Assembly: GCF_001548235.1 (NCBI RefSeq)
Contig: NZ_AP014938.1
Location: forward strand, 1,240,001 to 1,304,000
Reading direction: 5' to 3'
Source: Rothia mucilaginosa
Lineage (GTDB): Bacteria; Actinomycetota; Actinomycetes; Actinomycetales; Micrococcaceae
Length of the DNA stretch: 64,000 nt
The notes beneath the pieces are model-generated. The model saw nothing but the letters and a program-made list of their open reading frames with translations. It had not been told where the DNA came from and did not search any database. Positions within the stretch are counted from its first letter, which is position 1. Each line of letters begins with the position of its first letter. Position numbers and translations under genes: made by a program. Positions 1 to 9,136 of this stretch are shown piece by piece.

Positions 1-7
1 TGAAGAA

Positions 8-2302
8 ATGCCCGCCATCGCCGACGGCCTCGACACCGTCAGCCGCACCTGCGCCGACCGCACCATGCCCATTCTCGGCATCGCCACCGAGACTCGGCTC
101 TTCCTCGGCATCAACGGACGCGCCCAGCAGGCTGCCGCTATTTGCGCCGTCCTTGCCGCAGACCTCGGTATGAGTGCCGCAAAGTTCGGCGCCACCGCAG
201 CCGCCGTCCGCGCCGCCCACAGCTCCTACCTGCAGACCGAAAACACCGTCGCAGGATGGTTCGACTCCATGGGCATCGCAAAGGACGGCAAGCTACCCGA
301 CGGACGCAGCACCCGAGACCACCTGCGCGGACTCATCGCCGGAGAACCCGGCGAAGCTAACTACCTCTTGAAGCTCACCATTCCCGAGCTCGGGTACTTC
401 TCAGCATCTCGGACGCTGCCGTATTCGCCTCTCGTGGCGGGTATTCTCTTCGGCTTCACTGCCTACATGGATGCCAAATGGAATCCCGAAATTGCGAGTC
501 AGCGAACATTTGACCGCGTTGCAGACATGTTTGGCATTCCGCGAGGACTTGTTCGAAAGGCACTGGGTGGTGGCCTGTCTGACCTCATCAAGACAGCTAT
601 CGGTGGAAACGTGGTTTACAACGTCCGTACAGCCTCTGCGGAGGAATACGGTATTGCTACGCATCGTGGCGAGAAAAGCCAGCTTTCTGTAGGTGCCAGC
701 TCGGAACGTCTTCTGGCGGCGGCGCAGGCGCAGGACCTTGAACTTGAACGTTCCCGACAGGACCCTTTGACCGCTGAACGTAGTGCCGTGCTCGTCACCG
801 TTATGTACGAAGCAGGACATGAAGGCGACCCTGCCCACGCGCTGTATGTGGTGAGCATTCCGGGTACTATCTTTGGATCTTGGGGTGGATCCATCATAGA
901 TGGCGAGGGGGCTCTCCGTGAAGCATCGGGTCCAGACCAGATGAACTCTGCATACATGATGATTTTGCAGGCCCTGCGCGATGCCGGTGCTCCCAAGGGT
1001 GCTCGTGTGTACATGGAGGGCTTCAGCCAGGGAGCCATGATTGCCCACAACATGGCGAATAGCGCTGAAGTCGCCAAAGAAATCAATATTGTGGGTGTCT
1101 ACGCTCAAGCCGCCCCGATACGGGGTATGTCAGCCAAACAACGTGACTTTGCCGTGGACTACGTGGAGGGTGACGGAGACCCGGTTCCTGATTCTGCATG
1201 GCGAGAAGATGGATGGCATCCTGATGAACGCGATACGGTAATCACCGTTGATAACCATGAGCATCATGCTGTAAATTACCACGAATCCCTACAACGTGAA
1301 GGGCATAGTAGTAAGGTGCCTGGCGGTATGCGCACCGCAATGGATGGTAAAGAGTATGTGCTGGGGGAACAGAAGGTTACCTCCGCCTCAAACCTGCCGG
1401 ACGGTCTGCCTCCCGCTCTACGAGTGGGTATAACTATCAAACGTACCGAGGGCTACGCTGTTGCAGCCCTTGCATCAGGAACTATCCCTGGTGGCTTGGG
1501 TATAGTTGAGGGGATTGATCAGCTGACAGGCGGGCGCCTGGGGCAAGCAAAGCGTGGTATCGAAGATACCGTCTCAGATGTCCAACAGGACATGGAGATT
1601 GCCAAGCAGAGGGCCGAGGGTCTTCGGCGAGAAGCTGGAGAAACCGTACAGGCGGCTGCTAAGCAGATCCCCGCCGTCATCGAGGGCGTCAAAAAGACCC
1701 TCCCTCACCCTGAGCCGACTCCGCAGGAAAAGCCTCAGAACCCGAAGCCTGCCTGGCCCGAAACCCCTGTACCGCAGATGCCGAATTCAAGAGCCTTGCC
1801 CGCACCAAACCTTGCACCTGCGCAGCCCGTGCTATCAGCCGCAAAGCTGCTGGGCTCCAATACCGAGGCACCTGCCAACCGTGGATTCATCGTCAACGCA
1901 CCGCAGGACACTCAGCCCGTCAGCCGCATGCCCATGACACCGGCAGAGGACATCGACCCCGGATTCATTGTGCGCCCGGAAGCACAACCCGCCCTTGGGA
2001 ACCTCGCACCCCGCCTCATTCAGGGCCTCCCAGACGTGGTTGAATCACTACCCCGGATTGGTGACCTAACAGCTATGCCGCATGTGGTCGGTGGCGATAG
2101 GCAAGGTGGAGACTACGACGGTAGCGAGTCGCTCATCCCGACTCTGCCGGATCTGAAACCTGCGCCCATGCTCCCGCCCAAGAGCATTGACCCCGGCTTC
2201 CTCGCACCAACTCCGCCTGAGAACATCGACCCTGGGTTCCGCGCCCCAGGCCCTCCCGAGGACCTGACTCCCATCGAGGAGCGGGAACCCCTGATGGTCT
2301 AA
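8..2302 (+). CDS. Alpha/beta-hydrolase fold protein with helical N-terminus and proline-rich DPGF-repeat tail
   Basis: The predicted protein has 764 residues if it starts at the ATG at position 8. The frame is open to the left edge of the window, so the true start may lie outside. Residues 1-100 are Ala-rich and helical. The middle contains a G-F-S-Q-G nucleophile elbow with Ser340, and acidic and histidine candidates for the rest of a triad follow (DYVEGDGD around 385, DNHEHHAVNYH around 420), which suggests a lipase or esterase. From about residue 570 the chain is proline-rich and carries repeats of the type IDPGF-x-x-P (three copies plus one NRGF variant). No signal peptide is seen. Codon use changes within the gene: the first 390 bp and the last 650 bp are strongly C-ending, and the middle is nearer 50% GC. 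The substrate is unknown. The helical N-terminus before a hydrolase resembles some type VII secretion substrates, but this is only a suggestion. Confidence 0.75.
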   Translation: MPAIADGLDTVSRTCADRTMPILGIATETRLFLGINGRAQQAAAICAVLAADLGMSAAKFGATAAAVRAAHSSYLQTENTVAGWFDSMGIAKDGKLPDGRSTRDHLRGLIAGEPGEANYLLKLTIPELGYFSASRTLPYSPLVAGILFGFTAYMDAKWNPEIASQRTFDRVADMFGIPRGLVRKALGGGLSDLIKTAIGGNVVYNVRTASAEEYGIATHRGEKSQLSVGASSERLLAAAQAQDLELERSRQDPLTAERSAVLVTVMYEAGHEGDPAHALYVVSIPGTIFGSWGGSIIDGEGALREASGPDQMNSAYMMILQALRDAGAPKGARVYMEGFSQGAMIAHNMANSAEVAKEINIVGVYAQAAPIRGMSAKQRDFAVDYVEGDGDPVPDSAWREDGWHPDERDTVITVDNHEHHAVNYHESLQREGHSSKVPGGMRTAMDGKEYVLGEQKVTSASNLPDGLPPALRVGITIKRTEGYAVAALASGTIPGGLGIVEGIDQLTGGRLGQAKRGIEDTVSDVQQDMEIAKQRAEGLRREAGETVQAAAKQIPAVIEGVKKTLPHPEPTPQEKPQNPKPAWPETPVPQMPNSRALPAPNLAPAQPVLSAAKLLGSNTEAPANRGFIVNAPQDTQPVSRMPMTPAEDIDPGFIVRPEAQPALGNLAPRLIQGLPDVVESLPRIGDLTAMPHVVGGDRQGGDYDGSESLIPTLPDLKPAPMLPPKSIDPGFLAPTPPENIDPGFRAPGPPEDLTPIEEREPLMV

Positions 2303-2392
2303 ACACCGAGTCTAAAAGCACCAATCTCAAGGACTCGGTATCTCAAAGACTCGGTGGAGGGTGGAGGGGCGAGTAGAGTAGAGAAGAGAAAA

Positions 2393-2436
2393 GGAGGGGC
2401 GGCGCCGGGAACAACCCCGGCGGCGCCCCTCCATCT
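2393..2436 (+). terminator. Rho-independent terminator after the hydrolase gene
   Basis: A GC-rich stem with arms beginning GGAGGGGC and ending GCCCCTCC, with one internal mismatch, surrounds a short AACAA-type loop. It is followed by ATCTTT. It lies 90 bases after the hydrolase stop codon and before the aminotransferase promoter region. Confidence 0.7.
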
Positions 2437-2479
2437 TTGCGTACAGCCTTTACATGTAGCCTTTGCGTACAGCGCTTCT

Positions 2480-2508
2480 TTGAGTGCAGCGCTCGCGGCT
2501 AGTATCCG
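2480..2508 (+). promoter_or_regulatory. Candidate promoter of the aminotransferase gene
   Basis: TTGAGT at 2480-2485 and TATCCG at 2503-2508 are separated by 17 bases and lie about 60 bases before the ATG. The match to the sigma-70 type consensus is partial. The TTTGCGTACAGC motif occurs twice just upstream (about 2436 and 2463). Confidence 0.35.
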
Positions 2509-2570
2509 CTGCCTGCTCTCCAGATGAGAAGCGTTAGCCTCCGAGCCGCCCGCAGGCACATACTGGAACC

Positions 2571-3698
2571 ATGAGCCAGTCAGCTGAACACGCCAACATC
2601 CCGGTCCGCCCCGTCTTTAGCACCCTGCCCAGCTACGCGGCAGGCAAGCCGCCCGCGCCCGTTGAAGGCCTCACCCAGTACAAGCTCTCCTCGAACGAGA
2701 ACCCGCTGGGTCCTGTACCCGAGGTTGCGCGCGTCCTCGCAGAATTTGCGACCGCGCACCGCTACCCCGACCCGCTCTCCACCGCCCTGCGCCACAAGCT
2801 CTCCGCACGGCTCGGCGTGGACGCTGACGACATCGTCACCGGTGCCGGAAGCCTCGGCGCGCTCAACCAAATCCTCAAAACCTTCGCCGGCGTAAACGCC
2901 GACGGCGTGCAGGACGAAGTCATCTACGCCTGGCGCTCCTTCGAGGCATACCCGATCCTCGTCGGCATTATGGGTGCTCGTAGCGTGCAGGTGCCGAACC
3001 TGCCCGACGGCGCACACGACCTGGACGCCATGGCGACAGCTATTACCGACCGCACCCGCCTGATCCTGGTCTGCACCCCCAACAACCCGACCGGCCCCGC
3101 CGTCACCGAAAGCCAAATCCGTGCGTTCCTGGAGAAGGTGCCCGCCCACATCCCCGTGGTCATTGATGAGGCGTACTTCGAGTTCTGCGCCGCCTCCACC
3201 GTGCCGAAGGGTGAAGAAGCCCCGCTGAACGGCATGGACATCTACCGTGACTACGAGAACGTCATCATTCTGCGCACCTTCTCCAAGGCGCAGGGCCTGG
3301 CGGGTCTGCGCGTGGGCTACTCGGTTTCGCACCCGCAGATTACGCAGCACCTGCGCGTGGCGGCAACCCCGTTCGCCGTGACGGCGCTGGCTGAGGCGGC
3401 GGCTATCGCCTCCATCGAGCATGAGGATGCGGTGATGGAGCGCGTGAGCCACCTGGTCGCTGAGCGTGAGCGCGTGACCGCTCGACTGCGCGAGCTGGGC
3501 TACGATTTCCCGAGCACTTACGCGAACTTCGTGTGGCTGCCCCTGGGGGAGCGCACGGGTGAGTTTGTGCAGCTGATGTCTGAGCATGCCCTGTCGGTGC
3601 GTGCGTTCGGCGCCGAGGGTGTTCGCGTGAGCATTGGCGAGGTGGAGGCGAATGACCGTTTCCTCTCGCTCTGTGAGGTCTTCGCGAAGGGGCTCTAG
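2571..3698 (+). CDS. hisC: HisC-family PLP aminotransferase (histidinol-phosphate/aromatic aminotransferase)
   Basis: This 375-residue fold-type I aminotransferase has the family signature SSNENPLGP (40-48), the NNPTGP motif (171-176), the DEAYFEF motif (199-205) and the PLP lysine in RTFSKAQGLAGLRVGY (Lys239). It transfers the amino group between glutamate and histidinol phosphate, or an aromatic 2-oxoacid. No other his genes are nearby, so the Pat-type aromatic aminotransferase role found in corynebacteria is as likely as histidine biosynthesis. The gene stands alone behind its own promoter region. The ATG at 2571 gives the normal family length. Confidence 0.9.
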   Translation: MSQSAEHANIPVRPVFSTLPSYAAGKPPAPVEGLTQYKLSSNENPLGPVPEVARVLAEFATAHRYPDPLSTALRHKLSARLGVDADDIVTGAGSLGALNQILKTFAGVNADGVQDEVIYAWRSFEAYPILVGIMGARSVQVPNLPDGAHDLDAMATAITDRTRLILVCTPNNPTGPAVTESQIRAFLEKVPAHIPVVIDEAYFEFCAASTVPKGEEAPLNGMDIYRDYENVIILRTFSKAQGLAGLRVGYSVSHPQITQHLRVAATPFAVTALAEAAAIASIEHEDAVMERVSHLVAERERVTARLRELGYDFPSTYANFVWLPLGERTGEFVQLMSEHALSVRAFGAEGVRVSIGEVEANDRFLSLCEVFAKGL

Positions 3699-4100
3699 AG
3701 CGTCTTGTGAAGGGGTGGGGGTACCAGCTCGACCCTAATTGAACAATGTACTATTTTCCCTTGTCGAGGTTTGTTTGGGCTTTTCAAATGGTTCTCGCGC
3801 GGAAAAAATGATGACCCGAAAAAGCTCTCAATAGTTAAATTAAACCTCCCATATATTCTCAAAAAAGAATATATGGGAGGTTTAATTTAATGATGTTCAA
3901 ATAGTGAATGACAGGGCATAATACACTGCGTTATCAGCGTAACTGCCGCGAGATAAAGCCGAAAAGAGTAGACTGGTAACTATATATGCCCAGACCCTCA
4001 CAGGCTTGCCGGAACACCTCAAACCCTGCACCATCAGGTGAAAGTTGAGACTAAAACCCAAGCCGCTGAGGGCCAAGCCCTCGTCACGTGTGGAGGTTAG
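3699..4100. other. 402-base intergenic region with a perfect AT-rich palindrome
   Basis: There is no credible gene between the aminotransferase and bkdA. The stretch is clearly lower in GC than its flanks up to about 3960. It holds the 25-bp inverted repeat described separately and must hold the promoter for the bkd operon. No clear -35/-10 pair could be assigned. Confidence 0.6.
3835..3890. repeat. Perfect 25-bp inverted repeat, AT-rich hairpin
   Basis: The arms 3835-3859 and 3866-3890 are exact reverse complements (25 of 25) around a six-base loop CAAAAA. The outer ends are TTAAATTAAA/TTTAATTTAA, with CCTCCC/GGGAGG in the middle. It could serve as a terminator for hisC on either strand, since the outer arms are A/T runs. 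It is unusual in being far more AT-rich than the other terminators here. Confidence 0.85.
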
Positions 4101-5267
4101 ATGCACGAGAACGACAAGTACCCCGGAGTGCCCGAACGCATCCAGCTCATGGATGAAAACGGCACCGTACACGAACACCCCACCTACAGCCGGTACATCG
4201 AAGACGTCAACGCAGACACCCTGCGCGAGGCATACCGCCTCATGTACACCACCCGCCGATTCGACGACGAGGCAACTGCCCTGCAGCGCCAGGGTCAGCT
4301 CGCCCTCTGGGTGCCCAGTCGAGGCCAGGAAGCCGCACAGGTTGGCTCCGCACTCGCCTACGCACCCAACGACTACATCTTCCCCTCCTACCGTGAGCAC
4401 GCCGTCGCTCTGGCGCGTGGCGTGGACTTCCGCGACCTGATCACCATCTTCCGTGGCTCCACCACCCACGGCTGGGACATGAAGGCGCACAACTTCCACA
4501 CCTACACCAAGGTGCTTGCCGCCCAGACCCTGCACGCCGTCGGCTACGCCATGGGCCTGAACTTCGATGCCGACATCGAAGCTGAAACCGGCACCCGCCG
4601 CACCGGTCAGGGCCAGGCAACCGACCCCGCCGAGGATACCCAGAAGCCCGCCGTGGCGGTCTACTTCGGTGATGGCTCCTCCACCGAGGGTGACGCACAC
4701 GAATCCATGGTTTTCGCCGCCTCCTATAACGCGCCGGTGCTCTTCTTCGTGCAGAACAACCGCTGGGCTATCTCCGTGCCCTTCGAGGTGCAGTCCCGCG
4801 TGCCGGTGTCCACCCGCGCCGCAGGCTACGGCTTCGAAGGCATCCGCGTGGACGGCAACGACGTTCTCGCCGTGCTCGCCGCAACCCGCTACGCCATGGA
4901 AAAGATTCGCGCCGGTGAAGGCCCCGTGCTGATTGAAGCTGAGACCTACCGCCTCGGCCCGCACACCACCGCGGACGACCCCACCAAGTACCGCACCGAT
5001 GCCGACCTGGAAGGTCCCCTGCGCCGCGACCCCATGCTTCGCCTTGAGAGGCACCTGCGTGATAACGGCTACGCCGACGATGCCTTCTTCGAAGAGGTCG
5101 CAGAAGCAGCCCAGCAGGTCGCGAACGGCGTGCGTGAGGCAGTGCTGAACTCTGAGGTTGCCGACTTTGAGTATTTCTTCGACCGCGTCTACGTGCAGGA
5201 ACACCAGCAGGTGGAAGACGACCGCGAGTTCTACCGTAACTACGTTGCAGGCTTTGAAGAGGAGTAA
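4101..5267 (+). CDS. bkdA: Branched-chain 2-oxoacid dehydrogenase E1 component, alpha subunit
   Basis: This 388-residue thiamine-diphosphate enzyme subunit decarboxylates the 2-oxoacid and passes the acyl group to E2. The TPP/Mg motif starts at GDG (190-192), with EGD at 196-198, and ends at NN (219-220). Other family motifs are RQGQLALWVPSRGQEAAQVG (63-82) and RLGPHTTADDP. A GGAGG ribosome site lies 8 bases before the ATG. It leads the operon E1alpha-E1beta-E2. The sequence pattern is that of the mycobacterial BkdA type (formerly called PdhA) rather than the single-chain AceE used for pyruvate in Actinobacteria, so branched-chain oxoacids are the likeliest substrates. The E3 partner is not encoded alongside. 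Confidence 0.92.
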   Translation: MHENDKYPGVPERIQLMDENGTVHEHPTYSRYIEDVNADTLREAYRLMYTTRRFDDEATALQRQGQLALWVPSRGQEAAQVGSALAYAPNDYIFPSYREHAVALARGVDFRDLITIFRGSTTHGWDMKAHNFHTYTKVLAAQTLHAVGYAMGLNFDADIEAETGTRRTGQGQATDPAEDTQKPAVAVYFGDGSSTEGDAHESMVFAASYNAPVLFFVQNNRWAISVPFEVQSRVPVSTRAAGYGFEGIRVDGNDVLAVLAATRYAMEKIRAGEGPVLIEAETYRLGPHTTADDPTKYRTDADLEGPLRRDPMLRLERHLRDNGYADDAFFEEVAEAAQQVANGVREAVLNSEVADFEYFFDRVYVQEHQQVEDDREFYRNYVAGFEEE

Positions 5268-5269
5268 GC

Positions 5270-6256
5270 ATGAGCGAGAAAATTGAACGTTTGACCCTCG
5301 CCAAGGCGATTACCCGCGGCCTGGAAGACGCCATGGAAGCCGACCGCACCGTCGTCATGCTCGGTGAGGATATCGGCAAGCTCGGCGGCGTGTACCGTGT
5401 GACCGAAGGCCTGCAGGCGCGCTTCGGTGACCGCCGCGTCATGGACGCGCCCCTGGGCGAGTCCGGCATTATCGGCACCTCCATCGGTATGGCGCTGCGT
5501 GGCTACCGCCCCGTGCCGGAGATTCAGTTCGACGGCTTCGTGTTCCCCGCCTACAACCAGATCACGAGCCAGCTGGCGAAGATTCATAACCGCACCGATA
5601 AGCAGTACACGGTGCCGGTGACCATCCGCATTCCGTACGGTGGTGTGATTGGTTCGGTGGAGCACCACTCCGAGTCCCCGGAGGCGCTGTTCGCCCACAC
5701 CGCGGGTCTGCGTATTGTGACCCCCTCGACCCCGCACGAGGCGTACTGGATGACCCGCAAGGCGATTGAGTGCCCCGACCCGGTTATTATTTTTGAGCCG
5801 AAGCGCCGCTACTGGCTCAAGGGTGAAGTGGACTTTAGCGACACTTCTTTTGATCCGTTTAGCGCCCAGGTGGTGCGCGAGGGCACGGACGCAACCATCG
5901 TTGCGTACGGTCCGCTGGTGCCGGTTGCTCTGGCTGCCGCAGAGGCTGCTGTGGAGGATGGCCGCTCGATTGAGGTCATTGACCTGCGCTCGATTTCGCC
6001 GCTGGATGTGCCGACCGTTGCTGCTTCGGTGGCGAAGACTGGCCGCCTGATTGTTGCGCACGAGGCGCCGACCTTCGGTGGTATGGGTGGTGAGCTGGCT
6101 GCGGCGATTACGGAGCGTTGCTTCTACAGCCTGCAGGCGCCGGTGATTCGCGTGGGTGGCTACTACATGCCGTACCCGGTTTCTCGTGTTGAGGAAGAGT
6201 ACGTGCCCGATATTGACCGTATCCTTGAGGCGGTTGACCGCGCTTTTGACTACTAG
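5270..6256 (+). CDS. bkdB: Branched-chain 2-oxoacid dehydrogenase E1 component, beta subunit
   Basis: This 328-residue transketolase-like beta chain pairs with the alpha chain encoded just upstream; only two bases separate the stop and start codons. Typical motifs are EDIGKLGGVYRVTEGL (about 29-44), DAPLGESGIIGTSIGMAL and the C-terminal PYPVSRVEEEYVPDIDRI. The length matches the family. Together with bkdA it forms the E1 heterotetramer that carries out TPP-dependent decarboxylation and reductive acylation of the lipoyl group on E2. Confidence 0.92.
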   Translation: MSEKIERLTLAKAITRGLEDAMEADRTVVMLGEDIGKLGGVYRVTEGLQARFGDRRVMDAPLGESGIIGTSIGMALRGYRPVPEIQFDGFVFPAYNQITSQLAKIHNRTDKQYTVPVTIRIPYGGVIGSVEHHSESPEALFAHTAGLRIVTPSTPHEAYWMTRKAIECPDPVIIFEPKRRYWLKGEVDFSDTSFDPFSAQVVREGTDATIVAYGPLVPVALAAAEAAVEDGRSIEVIDLRSISPLDVPTVAASVAKTGRLIVAHEAPTFGGMGGELAAAITERCFYSLQAPVIRVGGYYMPYPVSRVEEEYVPDIDRILEAVDRAFDY

Positions 6257-6355
6257 GCATTCCCTGATTTGACGTATCAGCGTGTTGCGCTATTGCGGGT
6301 TGAAAGCCCGCACAGAATATTCCGTATAGGGTATATGCCCTAGTGAGAGGTAAAA

Positions 6356-7831
6356 ATGTCCCAGATTTTCCCGCTCCCTGACGTGGGTGAAGGCCTGACC
6401 GAAGCAGAAATCCTCAGCTGGAAGGTGGCAGTCGGCACCGAGGTCGCCATCAACGATGTCCTCGTCGAAATTGAAACCGCGAAGAGCGTCGTGGAACTTC
6501 CCTCGCCCTTCGCCGGCACCGTCGAGGCGCTGCTCGTTGCCGAGGGTGAAACCGTTGAAGTGGGCACCCCGATTATCAGCATCTCCGGCGGCGACAACGC
6601 ACCCGCAACCCCGGTAGCCCCCGCCGCGGCAGAGGCTGAGTCCGGCACCGCGCTGGTCGGCTCCGGCCCCAAGGCGGATGCGGTGAAGCGCCGCGCCCGC
6701 AAGCGCCCCGCCTCCGCAACCCAGCCCGCACAGGTCGCTGCGGCACCGGTCGCACCGGCTGTTCAGACACCCGTGGCGCACACCCCCGCCGACCCGGTGA
6801 ACCGCAACCAGGGCCTGCTGAGCGAGCTGGCTGAGCGCGCCTCCCGCTTTGTGGAGAACACCCCGCTGAACTCGGTGGTGCAGCGTCTGGCACCCGAGCC
6901 CGCAGCGGCTCCCGCGCCGACTTTGGCTCCCGAGCAGGTTCCGCACCGCCCGACCCTCGCGCCGCCTCCGGTGCGTCTTGCCGCAAAGGAGCTGGGTGTT
7001 GACCTGGCGAACGTGACCGCTACCGGTGCGCGCGGCCAGGTGACCAAGCAGGACCTCATGAACTATGTGGCGCACCTGAACGATGTGCAGCATAGCGGCG
7101 CCCGCCAGCCGTTCTGGCAGCCCGCAACCACCCCCGGTGACCGCATTGAGCGCATCCCGGTGCGTGGTGTGCGTAAGGCTACCGCGAAGGCGATGGTTGC
7201 TTCGGCGTTTAGCGCCCCGCACGTGTCGATTTTCGTGGATGTTGATGCCTCCCGCACCATGGAGTTCGTGAAGCGCCTGAAGAAGTCCCGCCACTTTGAG
7301 GGCGTGAAGGTCACCCCGCTGCTGGTGCTTGCCGCCGCGGTCATTTGGGCTGCTGAGCGTAACCCGCAGGTCAACGCGACCTGGACCGATAGCGAAATCC
7401 AGATTAAGCACTTCGTGAACCTGGGTATTGCTGCGGCGACCCCGCGCGGCCTGATGGTTCCGAACATTAAGGATGCTCAGGAGCTGTCCCTGCGTGAGCT
7501 GGCGGTTGCGCTGAACAACCTGACCACCCGCGCACGCGAGGGTAAGACTCAGCCCGCTGAGATGGCGAACGGCACCCTGACCATTACGAACATCGGTTCG
7601 CTGGGTATTGATACGGGTACCCCGATTATTAACCCCGGTGAGGTGGCGATTGTTGCCTTCGGTACGATCAAGCAGAAGCCGTGGGTGGTTGATGGTGAGG
7701 TTATTCCTCGCTGGGTGACGACCCTGGGCGGCTCCTTCGATCACCGTGTGGTGGATGGCGACCTGTCGGCTCGTTTCATGGCTGATGTGGCTGCGATTCT
7801 TGAGGAGCCTGCACTGCTGCTGGACCACTAG
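6356..7831 (+). CDS. bkdC: Branched-chain 2-oxoacid dehydrogenase E2, dihydrolipoamide acyltransferase
   Basis: This is a 491-residue E2 core protein. The order is one N-terminal lipoyl domain with the lipoylation lysine at 43 (ETAKS), an Ala/Pro-rich linker (about 85-200), a peripheral-subunit-binding domain (204-238, ending [12 protein letters not shown]) and a catalytic acyltransferase domain with SFDHRVVDG (His463). It receives the acyl group from E1 on the swinging lipoyl arm and passes it to CoA. The 99-base gap after bkdB has no terminator-like stem, so it is probably co-transcribed. A GAGAGG ribosome site precedes the ATG. Confidence 0.93.
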   Translation: MSQIFPLPDVGEGLTEAEILSWKVAVGTEVAINDVLVEIETAKSVVELPSPFAGTVEALLVAEGETVEVGTPIISISGGDNAPATPVAPAAAEAESGTALVGSGPKADAVKRRARKRPASATQPAQVAAAPVAPAVQTPVAHTPADPVNRNQGLLSELAERASRFVENTPLNSVVQRLAPEPAAAPAPTLAPEQVPHRPTLAPPPVRLAAKELGVDLANVTATGARGQVTKQDLMNYVAHLNDVQHSGARQPFWQPATTPGDRIERIPVRGVRKATAKAMVASAFSAPHVSIFVDVDASRTMEFVKRLKKSRHFEGVKVTPLLVLAAAVIWAAERNPQVNATWTDSEIQIKHFVNLGIAAATPRGLMVPNIKDAQELSLRELAVALNNLTTRAREGKTQPAEMANGTLTITNIGSLGIDTGTPIINPGEVAIVAFGTIKQKPWVVDGEVIPRWVTTLGGSFDHRVVDGDLSARFMADVAAILEEPALLLDH

Positions 7832-7887
7832 GCGGCATGTTTTAGCTAGTCAGCGTCGTATTATTGCGCTGATTAAGTCATGCAGAT

Positions 7888-7933
7888 ACAGAAAACCTCC
7901 GGTGCCTTTCGTAAGGTACCGGAGGTTTTCTGT
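7888..7933. terminator. Terminator closing the bkd operon
   Basis: The arms ACAGAAAACCTCCGGT and its exact reverse complement (7888-7903 and 7918-7933) enclose a 14-base loop. The A-rich and T-rich outer ends make it usable on both strands, which fits its place between converging genes. Confidence 0.85.
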
Positions 7934-7991
7934 ACGGTTTATTCCTATCGCAACGAGGCGCGGGTGCTTAGAAGACTAGGCGTCCAGAAGC

Positions 7992-9104
7992 CTAGGCGTC
8001 CTCGCGTGCCACCTGGTCGCTCGGGTACTTATCCACGCGGCGGTGGTACAGGCGTCCCAGCAGGCCGCCGAGGATAGCGCCGAGGAAGCTCAACGCCAGA
8101 ACCAGCAGAACCGCGAGCAGACCGTTCGCGAAATCGCCCGCAATCAGCTTCTGCAGGGACAGGGACGCGACACCGTTCTGGAACAGCTGAGGCGCGAGGA
8201 AAGTCGCCAGGGACCCGAGGATGAGCGCCATAATCTGCCAGAGCCATACGGCGATGCCCTGCTTCACGCCGGCGAATCGTGCCATGCGTCCGGCCGCGTA
8301 ACCGCCCACCAGGTAGGCGAAGAAGATGAGCACACTCAACGCCACCGCGACCGGCACGGCGTTCGAAGCGCCGCTGAACAGGCGGGAGACCACCGAGGCG
8401 TACTCGATGGACTCGCTCTGACCGGTCAGGGTCAGCCACGACTGGATAGCCCACTGGCCACCGTCCATGAGGGAGAGGGTGATCAGCCAGCCGAGCAGAC
8501 CGGGCAGCAGGTGCATGCGGGAGTAGCGGCTCTTCTGCATGGACAGCACGGTTGCGGCGGTGAGGATGGGCTCCGAACCGGCGGCATCACCTGCGGGGGT
8601 GGGGATGACGAAGTGGTCATCTGCCGCGGGGGTAGCCTGCGGGGCGCTCGACGCCGCATGGGCGTTGCCGGGTGCGGGCACCTCGTAGCTTGCAACGGTG
8701 GCAGGTGCGGTAGCGGGGGCGGCAGTTGCGCCGCCGCGTACGTTGTCCGTGCTGGGGGCTGCAGGCTTGTCGAGCCAGCTGAGGTTGTCGTCTCCGGGTT
8801 CGCCGAAGTTAGCGCCGGATTCTGCACCTCCAGAAGTGGCACCGGGGGAGAGGAGCGGCTGGGTTGCGGTAGCCGCCTCGTTGAGGGGGCGGGTTGCATC
8901 CTGCGAGGACTGTGCGGAGGACTGCGCCGAGGAGCTCGACTCGCGCGCCTTTTCGTGGGCGCGGCGTGCCGCATTCAGCTCCTCATCGGTCAGGACCACG
9001 GTGGGGTCGTCGGAGGAGAATGCCGCCTCCCACAGGTCACTTTCGGTGGGCGTGGATGCCGCGGCAGCCGGGCGCTGCTGGGGGGTGTTGTTCTGTGCGT
9101 TCAT
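7992..9104 (-). CDS. Membrane protein with long disordered N-terminus
   Basis: The 370-residue protein was not recognised by family. Residues 1-190 are rich in Ala, Ser, Thr, Pro and Gln and look disordered; they include EESNAARRAHEKARE-like charged stretches and short acidic patches. The C-terminal half has four hydrophobic segments, near 205-230 (LLGWLITLSLMDG), 255-285, 292-318 and 328-352, which end in a basic tail (GRLYHRRVD). The N-terminus is therefore predicted to be cytosolic. It is transcribed toward the bkd operon and followed upstream by the acetyltransferase gene on the same strand (32-base gap). Confidence 0.75.
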   Translation of the reverse strand: MNAQNNTPQQRPAAAASTPTESDLWEAAFSSDDPTVVLTDEELNAARRAHEKARESSSSAQSSAQSSQDATRPLNEAATATQPLLSPGATSGGAESGANFGEPGDDNLSWLDKPAAPSTDNVRGGATAAPATAPATVASYEVPAPGNAHAASSAPQATPAADDHFVIPTPAGDAAGSEPILTAATVLSMQKSRYSRMHLLPGLLGWLITLSLMDGGQWAIQSWLTLTGQSESIEYASVVSRLFSGASNAVPVAVALSVLIFFAYLVGGYAAGRMARFAGVKQGIAVWLWQIMALILGSLATFLAPQLFQNGVASLSLQKLIAGDFANGLLAVLLVLALSFLGAILGGLLGRLYHRRVDKYPSDQVAREDA

Positions 9105-9136
9105 TAAGTCCTTTGAATCTAATCCTGGGTGCTGAT

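Noticed and set aside
2580..3587. 335-codon open frame opposite hisC
   Set aside because: It is the complement of a GC-biased true gene and has no ribosome site or known motif.
3897..5204. 435-codon open frame opposite bkdA
   Set aside because: It mirrors the E1alpha gene, and the composition is Val/Gly/His-rich as expected for an antisense shadow.
6290..7828. 512-codon open frame opposite bkdC
   Set aside because: Antisense shadow of E2; its His/Arg-rich sequence has no domain.
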